Of a stretch of 16,745 nucleotides of DNA, positions 15,525 through 16,745 are shown one piece after another. The notes beneath the pieces are model-generated. The model saw nothing but the letters and a program-made list of their open reading frames with translations, was not told where the DNA came from and made no database searches. Each line of letters opens with the position of its first letter. Position 1 is the first letter of the stretch. Origin of the DNA: DASTHS01 sp035718085 (GTDB lineage: Bacteria; Actinomycetota; Acidimicrobiia; Acidimicrobiales; Palsa-688); contig DASTHS010000056.1 in assembly GCA_035718085.1 (NCBI GenBank), positions 1 to 16,745 on the forward strand. Direction: 5' to 3'. The position numbers and the translations under genes were made by a program.

Positions 15525-16745
15525 GTGGAGCTGCACTTCGCCACGGCGTGGGAGACGGTCGCCGATGCCTGCGCCGACGTCGACGCCATCGTCCAGGGCG
15601 ATCGCCGGCTGACGTACCGGGCCTTCGACGAGCAGTCGGCCCGCTTCGCCGGCGCCCTTGCCAGCCACGGGTTCGGCCCGGGATCGAAGGTGTCGCTGTA
15701 CCTCTACAACTGCCCCGAGTACCTCGTGGCACAGCACGGCTCCTTCAAGGCGCGGGCCGTGCCGGTGAACGTCAACTACCGGTATCTCGACGACGAACTG
15801 GCGTACCTCATCGACAACAGCGACAGCCAGGCGCTCGTGTTCCACACCTCGCTCGCCGACCGGGTAGCGCGGGTCGTCGACCGGCTGACGAACCTGCGCC
15901 TGCTCGTAGAGGTCGACGATGGCGGTGACCACGTCGACGCCGCTGTGCCGTTCGACGACCTGCTCGCCGGCACAGGCCCGGCGCCCCGCATCGACCGTCC
16001 GGGCGACGACCTCTACATGCTCTACACCGGCGGCACGACTGGGATGCCAAAGGGGGTCATGTACCACCAGCACGACTTCGTGCGCGGGATGTACCAGAAC
16101 TTCGCTCTCCTCGGCCTGCCGGTGCCACCACCTGCGTCGGTCGAGGAGATCCCGGCGTTCCTTGACGTGATGGGCGGTGCCAACCGCCTCGTGTCGGTGC
16201 CCTGCCCGCCGCTGATGCACGGTACGGGCATGTGGGTCGGTGCCATGCCTGCCCTGCTCGCCGGCGGCACCGCCGTGCTGCTCGAGAGCCGCACCTTCGA
16301 CGCCGACGAGCTGTGGCGCGTCGCCGAGCGTGAGCGGGTTACTCGAATCGTCATCGTCGGCGACGCCTTCGCCCGCCCGATGCTGCGCTCGCTCGAGGAC
16401 TCCGAGGCCGCCGGCGCGCAGCTCGACCTGTCGAGCGTCACCACGATCGCCTCGTCGGGTGCCATGTGGAGTGGCGAGATCAAGGACGGCCTGACGGCTC
16501 GGCTCGACGCCGTGCTCGTCGACGCGCTGGGTTCCACGGAGGGCGGCGGCTACGGCGTGACCTCGGCCTCGAGGAACATGAAGGTGGCGACAGCGCGTTT
16601 CGAGCTCGTGCCGGGCACCCGGGTCATCACCGAAAACGGCCGCGACGTCGAGCCGGGCTCCGGCGAGCAGGGGCTGCTCGCAACGCAGACGGCCGCCTTC
16701 GGCTACTACAAGGACGAGGAGAAGACGGCCCGCACCTTCCGCACC
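15525..16745 (+). CDS. Acyl-CoA synthetase (FadD-like, AMP-forming), 3' end outside window
   Basis: GTG 15525, with GGGAGG (15515-15520) four bases upstream, opens a frame that continues to the window edge (407 codons, no stop). The protein contains the A3 motif MLYTGGTTGMPKGVMYHQHD (165-184), CPPLMHGTGMW (227-237), the A4-like VIVGDAFARPML and the A5 motif DALGSTEGGG (333-342), and is cut before the A7, A8 and A10 motifs. The YTGGTTGMPKGVM form is typical of FadD-type acyl-CoA synthetases of actinobacteria, including the FadD17/FadD19 group that activates steroid or fatty side chains, so it should make an acyl-CoA for the divergent module. The full length is probably about 530-550 aa. It differs from the benzoate ligase at the A5 region, so it is not a second benzoate-CoA ligase. 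Confidence 0.92.
   Translation, partial: MELHFATAWETVADACADVDAIVQGDRRLTYRAFDEQSARFAGALASHGFGPGSKVSLYLYNCPEYLVAQHGSFKARAVPVNVNYRYLDDELAYLIDNSDSQALVFHTSLADRVARVVDRLTNLRLLVEVDDGGDHVDAAVPFDDLLAGTGPAPRIDRPGDDLYMLYTGGTTGMPKGVMYHQHDFVRGMYQNFALLGLPVPPPASVEEIPAFLDVMGGANRLVSVPCPPLMHGTGMWVGAMPALLAGGTAVLLESRTFDADELWRVAERERVTRIVIVGDAFARPMLRSLEDSEAAGAQLDLSSVTTIASSGAMWSGEIKDGLTARLDAVLVDALGSTEGGGYGVTSASRNMKVATARFELVPGTRVITENGRDVEPGSGEQGLLATQTAAFGYYKDEEKTARTFRT

Noticed and set aside
15522..16220. 232-aa minus-strand frame in the acyl-CoA synthetase region
   Set aside because: The plus strand carries clear adenylation motifs over the same DNA, so this is a shadow.

Overview
The window is very GC-rich DNA with high third-position GC, frequent GTG starts, 4-nt ATGA/GTGA gene overlaps and at least one probable leaderless gene. 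Together with the gene content (IlvX-type ThDP enzyme, SRPBCC, DUF1348, DUF35/thiolase pair, amidohydrolase, PaaX-type regulator) this points to an actinobacterium, possibly of the Acidimicrobiia. The phylum-level call is inference from composition and family mix. No 16S or other marker gene is present.

Layout. Positions 1-66 hold the last 21 codons of an unknown plus-strand gene. It is followed by a strong hairpin (269-303) and a convergent short-chain dehydrogenase (353-1123, minus). A small CPGC-motif protein (1259-1495, plus) and a fossil of an acyl-CoA synthetase C-terminus (1536-1601, plus) come next. A thiamine-diphosphate enzyme of the acetolactate-synthase-like family (1667-3211, minus) is divergent from an SRPBCC protein (3359-3838, plus).

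The core is an aerobic benzoyl-CoA (box) cluster on the minus strand, in transcription order: boxC (10425-8740), boxB (8738-7329), benzoate-CoA ligase (7298-5715), an alpha/beta hydrolase (5718-4897), and then a DUF1348 NTF2-like protein and a VOC protein that may belong to the same transcript. Benzoate would be activated to benzoyl-CoA by the ligase, epoxidised by BoxB and opened hydrolytically by BoxC to 3,4-dehydroadipyl-CoA semialdehyde plus formate. Neither the BoxA reductase nor the BoxD semialdehyde dehydrogenase is in the window. A PaaX-family regulator (10499-11398, plus) is transcribed divergently from boxC across a 73-bp gap and is followed closely by a nitronate-monooxygenase-like gene (11426-12385, plus).

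The right end carries a second catabolic module: amidohydrolase (15235-14114), thiolase-like protein lacking the usual nucleophilic cysteine (14117-12942) and DUF35 zinc-ribbon/OB protein (12945-12511). These are minus-strand genes linked by 4-nt overlaps, with a divergent acyl-CoA synthetase (15525 to the window end, plus, incomplete). Its substrate is unknown. No tRNA, rRNA, CRISPR array, insertion sequence or phage gene was seen, and no gene-free stretch exceeds 300 bases.
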